The translations under genes and the position numbers were made by a program. Below are positions 1-10,346 of a stretch of 64,000 bases of DNA, piece after piece. This DNA is from Jaminaea rosea (lineage: Eukaryota > Basidiomycota > Exobasidiomycetes > Microstromatales): NCBI RefSeq assembly GCF_003144245.1, contig NW_020289991.1, forward strand, positions 310,001 through 374,000, in the 5' to 3' direction. Within the stretch, counting starts at the first letter, position 1. Every line of letters starts with the position of its first letter. The notes below the pieces were generated by a model, which was not told the DNA's origin, searched no databases, and was given only the letters and a program-made list of their open reading frames with translations.

Positions 1-203
1 CCACTTTGGGCATCGATCAGGCTCAACCCAGCCGTGCCTTTTACTACCTCAAGCGCGACTTCTTCCCTTGGGTCTACTTCAATGCTATGGTCAAGGGGAC
101 TTGGGCGGGCCCCAACGGTTGGTTGAGCGCGCCCAAGTGGAAGGGAGCTGCGCCCAGCGTAGGTGGCGGCCAGGCCAGGGCCTTCTCAAGCGTAGTGGGA
201 AAG

Positions 204-791
204 ATGGGCGGCTCAAACGGTGCTGCAGGACGTCGCGGCTTCGCCACGTCAGCCCGCGCTGCGCGTGATCAACCATCACGTCGCCCTCGTGACCCCCTCG
301 AGCGCGACTCGACGGCAGTGCGCTACGCCCTTCCCGGCGGTGAGACGCTCATTGTCCGTCCTGCGCCGTCCAGCGGTGGTGGCTCAAGCACCGGGAGCAG
401 CGCGACGACGACTACGACGGCGGACCCTGCGAAGATCCTGGTCGAGGAGGCGAACAGCGAGGCGTACCTTCCCCCAGCTCTTCGCCCGCGAACCGCACGC
501 AAGCAGCAAGCCCGCTTCAACTCTACCACCCCGCGTCGAACGGACCTTTCTCCTTCTGAGATTGCTGAGATTCAAGCCCTTCGCCGCGAAGGGGGCGCCT
601 CCGTGCCTGACATTGCGCGGAAGTTCAACTGCTCCGAGGTGTTTGTAAGGATCGTTGCGCCTGCGGGAGCTGAGGCGAAGAGGGAGGCTCAGAGGGGGAT
701 GGAGCGGGTCAGAAGGGGTGAAGAGGGGAGCACGAGGTTTGGTGATCTGCTGAGGAGAGAGGCAAGGAGGGCTAGGAGGGAGATGTGGTAG
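204..791 (+). CDS. MRPL20: Mitochondrial large-subunit ribosomal protein mL58 (Mrpl20 family)
   Basis: Structural protein of the mitochondrial large ribosomal subunit. The C-terminal half carries the family signature: LSPSEIAEIQALRRE, a short spacer, then IARKFNCSEVFVRIV, and a basic end (RREARRARREMW) like the yeast Mrpl20 end RKRRKLLWYQA. The chosen ATG at 204 starts a basic, Ser/Ala/Arg-rich stretch (GRRGFATSARAARDQ) that fits a matrix-targeting presequence. The middle is low-complexity Ser/Thr/Gly. The same frame stays open to the left edge, with a further ATG at 87, so a longer N-terminus or an upstream exon outside the window cannot be excluded. The stop is TAG at 789-791. The family assignment is firm; the start is not. 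Confidence 0.72.
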   Translation: MGGSNGAAGRRGFATSARAARDQPSRRPRDPLERDSTAVRYALPGGETLIVRPAPSSGGGSSTGSSATTTTTADPAKILVEEANSEAYLPPALRPRTARKQQARFNSTTPRRTDLSPSEIAEIQALRREGGASVPDIARKFNCSEVFVRIVAPAGAEAKREAQRGMERVRRGEEGSTRFGDLLRREARRARREMW

Positions 792-913
792 ATGGCAGGG
801 AGCGAGATGCTGATGAGCACGAACGCACGGCACGCACGCACACACTCAAACACAGCTCCAAAGATAGCTTTGCTCTGGATTGTCACGATGAACAGTTGAT
901 CGATGCCAAACAA

Positions 914-3822
914 TCAATCGACATCCATATCGCCTCGCTCTCCCTGCTCACCATCATGATCGTCTGCTCCCTGCTCATATCCGTCCCCATCCTCCTCTTC
1001 CATCCCATCCCCGTACCGCTGCCCCTCAGACCGTCTGCGTCTCTGATGCTCTGCGTCTGCCTCCTCGACCGCTTTCTGCATCAAGGCCGCTTCGGCTAGA
1101 CTGTCCAAGAAGTTGGGGGTCGTAGCGGCAGCAGCAGGCGGAGCCACTGCGGCAGCGCTGCGATGCGCGAGTGGCGGGGTGTCATATTGCGTCTGGCTAC
1201 TTCCTGAGACCGGGGTAGTGCCAGGAGGGCCGAGGGAATCGTCCGTTTCCATTTCGGATGACAATGCGTGAGGACCCGTTGGGCCGGCGGAGTGCTGGTG
1301 GGAGGTGGTCGGTGGGACGGGTGAGGAGCGAGAGGAAGGAGCAGGGGAGGAGGAGTCGAGCTTGCTCTTGCCAAGAGGGAAGGGAGAGGCGCGCCTCGAT
1401 GTATTGGCCGTGCCCGGTGTACCTTGCCGCGGCGTGTTGCTTCTCCTCGCCGTGTTGGCTGCCGAGGGCCTGCCTCCCTTCTTTTTTCCACCCGCGCCTC
1501 CTTTGACGGGTGGCATTCCCTCCTCCTGCACGAACGCCCCGGCGGCGTTATGCCCGTCATCGCCAACTTCGTCTTCGTCCTCTTGATCGTCCTCCAGATC
1601 CACAGGCTTGATGTACTTGGCGCGAACACGGGCACGTTCCTCCTCCGCAAGGTCTTGGTTCCACTGCTCTGCCCAATACTCAGCGTAGCGCTCTGACAGT
1701 GGGCGGCATCTGCCCCACCACGGTTCCGCTGGGATGGAGGCCGCGTCGTTGTCGGCGTCTTCCTCGACTGGCATGGTAGCATCGGTCATTTCCGACGTAG
1801 CTTGAGCATCCTGCTCCCTCGCCTGCCTCCGACGACGGCGTCGATCCGCCGCTTCCAACTCCCTCTCCACGCCTCTGAAACCTTCCTTCCCACCTGGTCT
1901 GTACCTCAAGCCCTCCCCCTCCTCGCTCTCTCCCCTCAATCTCAGCCTAGCACCACCATAGACACTCCCCATCACCCAGTATCCACAGCTCCCATCATCG
2001 TGCGCATTCTCTCTACTCTTCATGATCGCACTCAAACTCGCGCTAGCAGTGAGGAGCGGGATGTCGTCAAGGGAGGATATGCCCACCGAGGCTAGCTCGC
2101 GCTCCATGAGGCTGACGTCGTGGACGGAATAGAAGGGAGAGTCACGCCCGGCCAGACGGGCTGCTCGGATGACTGTTTGAACAAAGGAGTTGGCGGAGCC
2201 GTCTTGACCTAGAGGCTTGGGCCCGCGCTTCTTGCCAGTCGAGGCGAGATTGGCGTCCTCCGCAGTCGGGTGTGGCCTCAACGGTCGGTAGTCAAGCAGA
2301 TCCTGGAAGGCCCATCCTTGCGGCACACCATTGATATAGAAGCCTATCCGCGATTCAGGGCCCAAAGTTGGGAGAGGTCGCAGCTGTCGTGTGACTTTCA
2401 CTTTGCCTCCGGGAGGGCCCTTGTTCTTTGAGCTTTTCCCGCCCCCACCGCCAGGCTCATCGCCCGGGCCTGCTTGGCGTTTCGACTTGCCTGTGCCTGG
2501 CGGAGCAGTGGATTGGGAGGGGGCGGAGGAAAATGATGAGGAGGCCGTGGTCCCATTACGCTTTCCTCCCGGGCGGACAGCACCCTCCCGATGCTCGCCC
2601 TCCTCGACCAGCTCCGACATTGGGTCCAACCCGCCATTCGGCCCCGCGTTAGCAGCTTGCGCCAATCTCAACCTCCCGTCCTGCCCCAGAATCCTGTCTC
2701 CTGCCCATGACCTGTCCATGAGATGCTCCATCTCCTTGCTCTGCGCGTACTCCAACTGCTCAAAGTACGTCTGACCACGATATCGGATCGGTATGCGCCT
2801 CTTGCGGACATGCCGTGGGTCTCGTGGGTCCTTTGGTGATGGCTGCGGCAAGGGTGAGGGGATGTGGATGTACATGCCTATGACGTCGCCTGGTTTGAAG
2901 GGACTGCCATATGGTTGGGGTCGGGAGAGGGTGATACCTGCGCCAGAGGGAGACGAGAGACCATCAGATCACCTGCTTGCTTGCTGAGTGTCTGCTGCCT
3001 CTGTGACTTACATTGACCTGTGGTATCTCTCAATGCGTATGAGTATCCATCAAATCCCACTGGCGCATTCAAGGGTGCCTCTCGCCTTCCCCATCCCAGC
3101 CTCACATGAGGTCCATCCTTGCCATTCACCGCCGCGCTGCCGTGCTCATCGGCTAGCACCTCAATCTCAACATACCAGCTCCCCTCTCTGACGGGCACAT
3201 TACATCGCACACTCCTCCAACCTTTGTCTGAGCTCACCACATCTGCCTCACGGCTGAGCTTTGTAAAGGCAGAACGATCGCTCCAGTCCCATCGCAGCCT
3301 ATCGGGCTGGGAGGGAATGGAACGATAGACTGAGGTGGGGAGGTAGGAGGTGGAGGGGCCGGCGAATGTGTAGCGCCAGGAGTTGCGGTTGAGAGGGGTG
3401 TTTGGGGGCTGATAGAGCCGTGAGGACGAGGAGGATGAGGAGTATCCGGGCGCGACATGGAGGAGAGGGAGAGGGGCAACATCTTCCGGGTCATCTTCCC
3501 GCGGCAGGGGGCCACGATAGTGTGGTGGCAGCTTGTGCTTTGATGTCGATGCGACCGCGCCTGAATTGCTGGCGAGCGCGGGTGTATGTCTACTTGAAGG
3601 CGAGGATGAAGAGGGCGAAGGCGATCGGGACGAGTTGGCTTGCGAGGAAGAAAGGTGCGAGGCTGTATGCGCCAGATAGGCCTTCGTCCCCGAGCCAGAC
3701 GGCGCCATGCCCTCTTCGCCGGTCGGCAAGGGCCGCTTTGCTGGTATGCCGGCATATCTCCCGCTATCTTCACTTGAGATCCCTCCTTCCCTCTTGACAG
3801 TCATGTCGGCGTCGTCCTCCAT
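914..3822 (-). CDS. BRE2: Bre2/Ash2-type SPRY subunit of the COMPASS (Set1) H3K4 methyltransferase complex
   Basis: Nuclear scaffold that stimulates Set1 to methylate histone H3 lysine 4. Exons are 3822-3012 and 2937-914, with a 74-bp intron 2938-3011 (GTAAGT...CAG). The splice joins RDTTGQ to CITLSRPQPYGSPFKPGD, restoring the SPRY core of Ash2/Bre2. Other visible family blocks are GWRSVRCNVPVREGSWYVEI, HVRLGWGRREAPLNAPVGFD, IGFYINGVPQGWAFQDL, CGYWVMGSVYGGARLRLR and the C-terminal LSERYAEYWAEQ. Low-complexity inserts interrupt the SPRY fold, and a long acidic, Ser/Pro-rich tail follows. ATG 3822 (MEDDADMT) gives 944 residues. An in-frame ATG at 3993 would give 1001. The gene is divergent from CHO2. 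Confidence 0.88.
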
Positions 3823-3993
3823 CGTCGTCTTTCGGCGTGAAGTGATGTTGCAATTGGACGTCACAAGGTGCTGCGTCCGCATCAACTGTTTTCCCTCTTT
3901 CTCAAGTCGACGACGCGATTGCCCTCTCAGTCCGCTCTCCGCGTCTGCGCTTTGGCCATCCACGACATCGACGACGGCTCGGAGCGGGGCCAA

Positions 3994-4475
3994 GCCTCAA
4001 CGACGCGGACAACGGGAAGATGAGGGATGAAAGAAGAGGGCGGCGAGCGAAGGCAGAGAGAGCGCCGCGGCAGGCGAGTTGAGTGAGCATTGGAAGGAGC
4101 GCAAGGGCAAGCCGGGGGAGGAAGGAAGGCAGCAGTGCCTTTCCTCCCACCTGTCCGCGGCCCTTTTGTTCATCATCGACAGCCTTTCTTCCTGTTCTGT
4201 ACTCGCTACATCGTCTCCTTCCTCCTCCCGGCTGACGCACTCTCCCTACTTTACGCCGCCCTTTCTCTCCGGCTGACAGAGACGGCCTCTCCTGTCCTTC
4301 TCTTCTCCACCCAACGTGCTCTCCTCTCTGCCCGTCGAACCGAGAACAGAGAGAGATCCACCTGAAAAAAAGGCGGCGCCTACACGACGACGCAGACGAC
4401 ATCCATCCTACATAGCAAAACGCACAGAGTCATACTACGCGACCAACGCCACCTAGTCTTCTTCTCATCAACGCC
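3994..4475. promoter_or_regulatory. Divergent intergenic region between BRE2 and CHO2
   Basis: About 480 bp (650 bp if BRE2 starts at 3822) separate the two diverging genes, so it must hold both promoters and 5' leaders. The part nearest CHO2 is rich in C and T, as in many fungal leaders. I see no clear TATA box, no repeat and no credible small gene. Confidence 0.45.
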
Positions 4476-7400
4476 ATGTCGGCCTCTTCCCCAGAGTCGC
4501 TGCTTCGCCAGCGTCCCTCTGCCATGAGCCACGACTCGACGGCCACGCTCAAGTCTCCACCAGTCGTCAGCGACTCGGGTCGCGCTAGCACTCCCGACTC
4601 CAATGAGACTGTTGGAGAGCATGACAAGAAGTCAGGTGCAGCTCCCTCGTCGCCGCACCCTTCAAGCATCGGCACTACGAAAGACGGCCACAGCTTCGTA
4701 GTCCCACACACGCCCGACATGCTCACCTCCATCTTTGATCCACGCGAGCCAAAGACTCCACTCGACTTCATCACAATTGGCTCCCTCGCTCTCCAGATCA
4801 TCCTCTACTTCGTCCTGCCACGTTCGCTGGCTCGCCCTTTCTTCCTTCTCTACTTTGCCTTCTGGCGAGCAGCGTACAATGCTGGTCTGGGTCACATCCT
4901 CAAGCAGCAGTCGGAGCGCAACTGGATCACTCGCACCGTCAAAGCCAAGGGTTGGTTCGATGCTAAGCGCCAGCCAAAGATGTACAAGTGGGTGCGCAGC
5001 CACCTCGAGACCAAGATGGAAAAGGACTACAACTTTGAGGCATGCCCCCTCGATTACAACGTGTGGATCTTCTTCCGCAGCATCGTGGACATTATCCTCC
5101 TCAACGACTTTGTGGCCTACAGTCTCTTTGCATTTTCTTGCACTCGCCTGCCCGAGGGCCATAGCGTTGTGCTCCATGTGTTGCGATGGGTCGTCGGATG
5201 GGCCTTGATCTTCTTCAATCTGTGGGTCAAGATGGACGCGCACCGTGTGGTCAAGGACTATGCCTGGTACTGGGGAGACTGCTTCTTCCGCATCACAAAG
5301 GACCTTGTCTTCGATGGCGTCTACGAGATCGCACCTGACCCGATGTACTCGCTTGGCTATGCCGGTTACTACGGTCTCTCACTGGTGTCAGGCTCCTACG
5401 CCGTCTTGTTCGCTTCGCTCGCTGCACACTTCTCGCAGTACCTCTTCATGGCCTACTTTGAAAATCCGCACATCGAGAGGACCTATGGCGAGAAGAAGCC
5501 TTTGGCAGCTCGTGTGCCCTTGTCAGAGGCGCCGTACAATGCTGCCTCTGCTCACGAGGCTGCGGGCCAGTTTGTTCCTCCCAGCAGCACTGCGGCCACG
5601 TCCTCGGAAGAAGCCCGCTCGCCTCGCCTCAATGGATCTGCCGCTCGCCTGAGCAGCTTCAGTTCGACGGGCGGCACGCCTTCCTTCGGTACCGACTCGT
5701 CCTCGACGAGCTTGGCCTCCGATTCCGAGGCTGATCTCCTCAGCAGCAGCCCAGCTGCGTCCGTCACTGATCCCAGTGAGATCCGCCGCCGACTCAATGC
5801 TGAGGCCTCTGCTCAACGTCAGGGTCAGCAGCCGCAGTCCTCCTCTGCTCACACCTATGCGGACGGTCGTGCCTCTCGACGCATCACTAATCTGCACGAC
5901 CTCCACCACAAGCTCTTCCGCAAGGACGTTGTGGTTTACAAGAACTTGGACCCACTGCGCGGCTCCGACTTCTTGCTGATCGTCGCTGGTCTCTATGCAA
6001 TCGTCCCCTTGCTGGTCCCCTCTAATCTCGGCCCACGCAGCACGCTCGCCCTCTACTTCCTCAACGCCCTTGCTTGGCGCCTCTTCCATTCTGGTGGGCT
6101 TGGCCTCCTGCTACGCGCGCAGAGTGAGAGCAAGTGGATGGTCCGCCATTTCCTCAAGCACTACAACTACGACGACCCAAGCGATGCGGTCTTCGAATCC
6201 TTCGCCTCGTTCAAGACAATCTATAATGCCTCGCTGGTAATGGTGTACACCTCCTTCGGCCTCCTCTGCTGGCGCTGCTACGCACCAGTCGGGACTGACT
6301 GGACCGTCGGGACTGACCTGCTTCGTCACACCTTGGGCGCCTTGCTTGTGGCGCTGCACATCTGGGCGGCCAACTCGAGCTATAAGGTGCTCGGCCCGTT
6401 CGGCTGGTTCTACGGAGACTTTTTCATCGACGAGTACCCCCATCAGCTCTACTACACGGGAATCTACCGTTTCCTCAACAACCCAGAGCGATCCATGGGG
6501 GGAGCAGCCTGGTTCGGACTGGTCCTCATCTCGGGCTCTAAACTGGCTCTTACTCTCGCAGTCGTAAGCCACTTGGCGCATTGGCTCTTCCTCTCCTGCG
6601 TTGAGAACCCGCACATGCGCAAGTTGTACGGCGAGGCTGCGGTCGGTCGTCAAGGTGGTGTCACGAAGCAGCTCAAAAATGTGGCGAAGCGTAATGCCCA
6701 CCTCTTTGAGGCTGCTCAGCGCCATCCTGCCGTTGCAGAAGTGCGCGGTACGCTGGAGAAGGTGGGCAAGGATGCGACCAAGACGCTTGATGGATTGGTC
6801 AAGGAGAGTGGGAGCAGACTGGAGAAGATGCGAGAGGAGGGACGCAAGGTCTGGTTGAGAGGGACGGACCGCCTTCTCATCGTGAGGACGGGCGACGACG
6901 AGCAGACGCGGACGATAGATCGCACGCAGTACTCCGTCAGTCCTGTCGCACCTGACGCCGCCGGACCTTCCTCTTCGTCGGCGGGCAGCAAGGCGCGCTT
7001 CCACCTCGGCGAGCCAGTCACCATTGCCTGGTCAGCCGCCGCAGGCCACGCGAAGCGCGACTGGGTAGGCATTTACAAGGTGGACCGCTTCGGCTCACCC
7101 GGGTCTGCGGACAGGGAGGACAACCGGCTGGTCACCAAGATTTCATCGCATGGCGCATGGATCAATGTCGGCGAGGAGGAGGAAGAGGACATGGAGCACG
7201 ACGAGTCGAAGCTCCCCTCGAAGCGTACCAACGAGCCTGCGAGCGGAAAGGTAGTGTTCAGGGGCAAGCGCTTGCCCTGGAGTGTGGGCACCTTCGAGGC
7301 GCGCTACCACCACGATGGGAAGCAGGATGTGCTTGCTCGAAGTCCCAAGTTCGAGATCTATGTCGAAGACCACATCGGGCGCCTCGATGAGGCAGTCGAG

Positions 7401-7859
7401 GCTTCCTCCTCATCTGCGGCCTCAAGCAGCGGTGCCCTCCCCTCCCCGACCAGCAATACCCTCACCTACAACACTGTCTACCCCACCCTTGCCCGTCTAG
7501 TCATGGCGGCTCTCGAGTCGGACACTTTGCGCGGCCCCCGATCCCAGACGGGTCGGCCCCGCGCTCCGTCCACTGTCGGTCCACCCGCAGAGACTGGCCG
7601 TACGAGCGATGCGGATGAGGATGACTTCACGATCTGGGAGCAGGACCAGGCCAAGAGGATCGCGAGGGGAATCAAGGTGGCCTTTGGGGTGGAGTTCTCC
7701 ACCGAGGTCGTTGTAGCGGAGGCGAATGTCAGGAGATTGGCAAAGGATGTTGTAGAGGCAAAGAGACTGCTTGTGGGAGGAAGCGCGAGCGGGGCAACTA
7801 GTGGAGCCGGGACGCCTCACGCAGCAGCAACGGGGGCGTTGAGCCCTGTGACTGCGTGA
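4476..7859 (+). CDS. CHO2: Phosphatidylethanolamine N-methyltransferase Cho2
   Basis: ER membrane enzyme that uses S-adenosylmethionine for the first methylation of phosphatidylethanolamine on the route to phosphatidylcholine. It is a single exon of 1127 residues, somewhat longer than the yeast enzyme (about 870), mainly through Ser-rich linkers. Two membrane-embedded methyltransferase repeats are visible. The first starts near residue 95 (FITIGSLALQIILYFVLP) and contains DYAWYWGDCFFRITKDLVFD. The second starts near residue 485 (VVVYKNLDPLRGSDFLLIVA) and contains GWFYGDFFIDEYPHQLYYTG and IYRFLNNPERSMGGAAWFG. Each repeat ends with ENPH plus a TYGE or LYGE motif. The C-terminal part has the soluble domain typical of fungal Cho2 (FHLGEPVTIAWSA, DWVGIYKVDRFG). 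The ATG at 4476 gives the expected short polar N-terminus. Confidence 0.95.
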   Translation: MSASSPESLLRQRPSAMSHDSTATLKSPPVVSDSGRASTPDSNETVGEHDKKSGAAPSSPHPSSIGTTKDGHSFVVPHTPDMLTSIFDPREPKTPLDFITIGSLALQIILYFVLPRSLARPFFLLYFAFWRAAYNAGLGHILKQQSERNWITRTVKAKGWFDAKRQPKMYKWVRSHLETKMEKDYNFEACPLDYNVWIFFRSIVDIILLNDFVAYSLFAFSCTRLPEGHSVVLHVLRWVVGWALIFFNLWVKMDAHRVVKDYAWYWGDCFFRITKDLVFDGVYEIAPDPMYSLGYAGYYGLSLVSGSYAVLFASLAAHFSQYLFMAYFENPHIERTYGEKKPLAARVPLSEAPYNAASAHEAAGQFVPPSSTAATSSEEARSPRLNGSAARLSSFSSTGGTPSFGTDSSSTSLASDSEADLLSSSPAASVTDPSEIRRRLNAEASAQRQGQQPQSSSAHTYADGRASRRITNLHDLHHKLFRKDVVVYKNLDPLRGSDFLLIVAGLYAIVPLLVPSNLGPRSTLALYFLNALAWRLFHSGGLGLLLRAQSESKWMVRHFLKHYNYDDPSDAVFESFASFKTIYNASLVMVYTSFGLLCWRCYAPVGTDWTVGTDLLRHTLGALLVALHIWAANSSYKVLGPFGWFYGDFFIDEYPHQLYYTGIYRFLNNPERSMGGAAWFGLVLISGSKLALTLAVVSHLAHWLFLSCVENPHMRKLYGEAAVGRQGGVTKQLKNVAKRNAHLFEAAQRHPAVAEVRGTLEKVGKDATKTLDGLVKESGSRLEKMREEGRKVWLRGTDRLLIVRTGDDEQTRTIDRTQYSVSPVAPDAAGPSSSSAGSKARFHLGEPVTIAWSAAAGHAKRDWVGIYKVDRFGSPGSADREDNRLVTKISSHGAWINVGEEEEEDMEHDESKLPSKRTNEPASGKVVFRGKRLPWSVGTFEARYHHDGKQDVLARSPKFEIYVEDHIGRLDEAVEASSSSAASSSGALPSPTSNTLTYNTVYPTLARLVMAALESDTLRGPRSQTGRPRAPSTVGPPAETGRTSDADEDDFTIWEQDQAKRIARGIKVAFGVEFSTEVVVAEANVRRLAKDVVEAKRLLVGGSASGATSGAGTPHAAATGALSPVTA

Positions 7860-8401
7860 GTGACGGGAGCGAAGTGGGCAGTGCAGGCTCACACAAAGGC
7901 TCAAAGGGAGGAGAATAGTTGGGGCGGCACGCAAAGACGAGATCGGGCTCGCAACACACGTAATGGAGCGCAGCGTAGCGCGACGCAAGGGAAGGAATCG
8001 CAGGCACCTCGAATGGACCTCATTCGGCGGAGAGGCAGCAGCTGTCTCCTCTCTGCAGTTTCAAAAACTAACGAAGCAATGAATGATTATACACATGAGC
8101 GAGCGGCAACAATTGAGGGTGGATCCAAGCAAGCGAGGTTGAGTGATCGGCGCATTGACGGCCCTTGACTGCTTGGACCGTGGCCTGAGCGGCTTTCGGC
8201 CCGTCATTTCCCTTTCCCCGACTTCCCCACACTCGGGACAGAGGATCGGGCGGCGTCCAGGTACACGAGCGTGTGCTGCCGCTTCTTTGCTCTGCTCGTC
8301 ACTCTCTTTCTCATCTACTCTGGCCCTCATCTACTTGATCCATTGCTCTTCTCCAAACACAGCGATCGAGATTCTTGGCGCACTGCGATTCAATCAAGGC
8401 C
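7860..8401. other. Intergenic region CHO2-DLD1
   Basis: About 540 bp with the CHO2 3' end and the DLD1 promoter. I see no gene, repeat or RNA in it. The last 150 bp before DLD1 are pyrimidine-rich. Confidence 0.4.
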
Positions 8402-10285
8402 ATGGTGCTCCAACGGATAGGCTCAACCTCCCTTGTCGGGCCCGTACAGGGCGCCGCCAAGACGATGCGATCGACGATGAGCAGGCGGACAATCGTGACC
8501 AAGGCGAGCGGCCAAAGACATCTACAGCAGGTCTCTTTTGGTCGAAGGTACAATAGCTCCTCCTCGTCATCGTCATCCTCCACAAAGAGCGGACAGGATG
8601 GCAGCACCGGGGGAGATAAACTCACAATGGCCTCGTATGGCTTCCTCTTTGGCTGCGTTTTCTCCGTTGGGGCGTTCTATCTGCGCAGTCCAACAAAGAA
8701 GTCGATCGCTCCCTCTTCTGCCTCGTCTCCGACTTCTCCATCATCAGCGTCCTCTTCCATCGACGCAGCCATCTCCAATCTTCGCACCCACTTTGGGGAT
8801 CGCGCGTCCATCTGCCTCTCCACAGACGCCACCGACCTCGAGTCGAAAGGCTTCTCTTCGTGGTGCCAGCATGCCGCCTCTCTTCCCTCTGTCGTCGCCT
8901 TTCCAGAATCAACGGACGACGTGGTCGCAATAGTGAACGCGGCTCGCAACCACGGCGTACCGCTGTTGCCCTTTGCAGGCGGGACGAGCCTCGAGGCACA
9001 TTGGTATGCTCCTCGTTTCGAGGGGGAGGGAGAGAGTGGGGAGACACGGCCTAGTATAAGCGTGTGCTTTGAGCGTATGGCCGAAATCCTCGAGGTGGAC
9101 GAGGAAAATGGCATGGCTCGTGTTCAGCCCGGCGTGGGATGGCAAGACCTCAACGAAGAATTGAAGGAACGAGGATCGCGCCTCTTTTGGCCGATCGACC
9201 CAGGGCCGGGCGCCTGCTTTGGCGGGATGCTAGCCACCGGTGGCAGTGGGACAGGAGCTGTGCGGTATGGGACGATGAAGGGAGAGCTGGTGCTCAATGT
9301 CACCGTGGTTCTTCCGTCGGGGAAGGTCATCAAGACGCGATCCGACGCTAGAAAGTCGAGCGCCGGGCCTGACCTGACACGTTTGTTCCTGGGGAGCGAG
9401 GGTACATTGGGAGTAATCACAGAGGCGACGCTTAGGCTCGTACCCCGCCTAGAGGAAAGCGTCACGACCGTGTCCTTTCCTACGGTGGAAGACGCCTCCA
9501 AGGCGGCACGTGCAGTACTCTACAAGGGCATCGCTGTCTCCAGCGTCGAGCTCCTGGACGAGGTCATGATTCGCTCCATCAATCAAGCGTCCTCCCAGAC
9601 TGGCTCGTCGTCTCGTCAGCCCCTCGCCGAACAGCCGTCTCTCTTCCTCAAGTTCGCAGGCTCCTCGCCCGCGAACGTCAAGGAGGATCAACGCATGGCC
9701 CGCGAAGTTGTGCTGGAACATAAAGCCGACCCGGCTACTTTGCGCATCTCTTCGAGTCCGCAAGAGGTCGAGGAGCTATGGGAGGCGCGTAAGGTTGCGC
9801 TATGGTCGGCAATGGCTTCGCGCGAGGGAAAAGAAGAAGGCAAGGGCCAGCCGAGGGCATGGACGACCGATGTATGCGTACCAGTTGCCCGCCTGCCTGA
9901 CCTCGTGAGAAGACTCAAGGCGGACGTGGCGGAGCATGGCCTCTTCGCACCCATAGTGGGTCACGTAGGCGACGGCAACGTGCATGCTATCTTCGTCTAC
10001 CCTGATGGAGACTCAGAGGAGCTGGCTGCAGTGACCGAGAGCGTGCATCGCATGGTCGAATGGGCTCAGCAGCTTGGTGGGACGTGTACGGGGGAGCACG
10101 GTGTGGGTAGAGGGAAGAGGGAGTTCTTGGAGGCAGAGCTGGGAAGCGGGACACTGGGGCTACTGCGAGAGATCAAAGGGTTGATCGATCCAGAGGGGGT
10201 TATGAATCCCGGGGCTTTGCTGCCGCCCAAGGGGAGTGAGAGGAGAGGGGAGCAAGGGAGTCCGTTGGCGAAGCATGCCACGTGA
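8402..10285 (+). CDS. DLD1: Mitochondrial D-lactate dehydrogenase (cytochrome), FAD-dependent
   Basis: Oxidises D-lactate to pyruvate in the mitochondrial inner membrane and passes electrons to cytochrome c. Single exon, 627 residues. The first 60 residues are basic and Ser-rich (presequence). A single hydrophobic segment follows (MASYGFLFGCVFSVGAFYL), fitting an inner-membrane anchor. The FAD-binding PCMH domain runs from about residue 165: VVAFPESTDDVVAIVNAARN, LLPFAGGTSLEAHWYAP, ACFGGMLATGGSGTGAVRYG and LFLGSEGTLGVITEATLRL. The C-terminal FAD-oxidase domain has GHVGDGNVHAIFVYPDGD and the diagnostic CTGEHGVGRGK. ATG 8402 is the first in frame. Dld2-like 2-hydroxyglutarate dehydrogenases are relatives, but the presequence-plus-anchor layout favours Dld1. 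Confidence 0.92.
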   Translation: MVLQRIGSTSLVGPVQGAAKTMRSTMSRRTIVTKASGQRHLQQVSFGRRYNSSSSSSSSSTKSGQDGSTGGDKLTMASYGFLFGCVFSVGAFYLRSPTKKSIAPSSASSPTSPSSASSSIDAAISNLRTHFGDRASICLSTDATDLESKGFSSWCQHAASLPSVVAFPESTDDVVAIVNAARNHGVPLLPFAGGTSLEAHWYAPRFEGEGESGETRPSISVCFERMAEILEVDEENGMARVQPGVGWQDLNEELKERGSRLFWPIDPGPGACFGGMLATGGSGTGAVRYGTMKGELVLNVTVVLPSGKVIKTRSDARKSSAGPDLTRLFLGSEGTLGVITEATLRLVPRLEESVTTVSFPTVEDASKAARAVLYKGIAVSSVELLDEVMIRSINQASSQTGSSSRQPLAEQPSLFLKFAGSSPANVKEDQRMAREVVLEHKADPATLRISSSPQEVEELWEARKVALWSAMASREGKEEGKGQPRAWTTDVCVPVARLPDLVRRLKADVAEHGLFAPIVGHVGDGNVHAIFVYPDGDSEELAAVTESVHRMVEWAQQLGGTCTGEHGVGRGKREFLEAELGSGTLGLLREIKGLIDPEGVMNPGALLPPKGSERRGEQGSPLAKHAT

Positions 10286-10346
10286 AGGAGGGTGAGCGTC
10301 TACAATTCTACGTGGTATCCCGCAGCCTGCTTGTCTCATTGCCATG

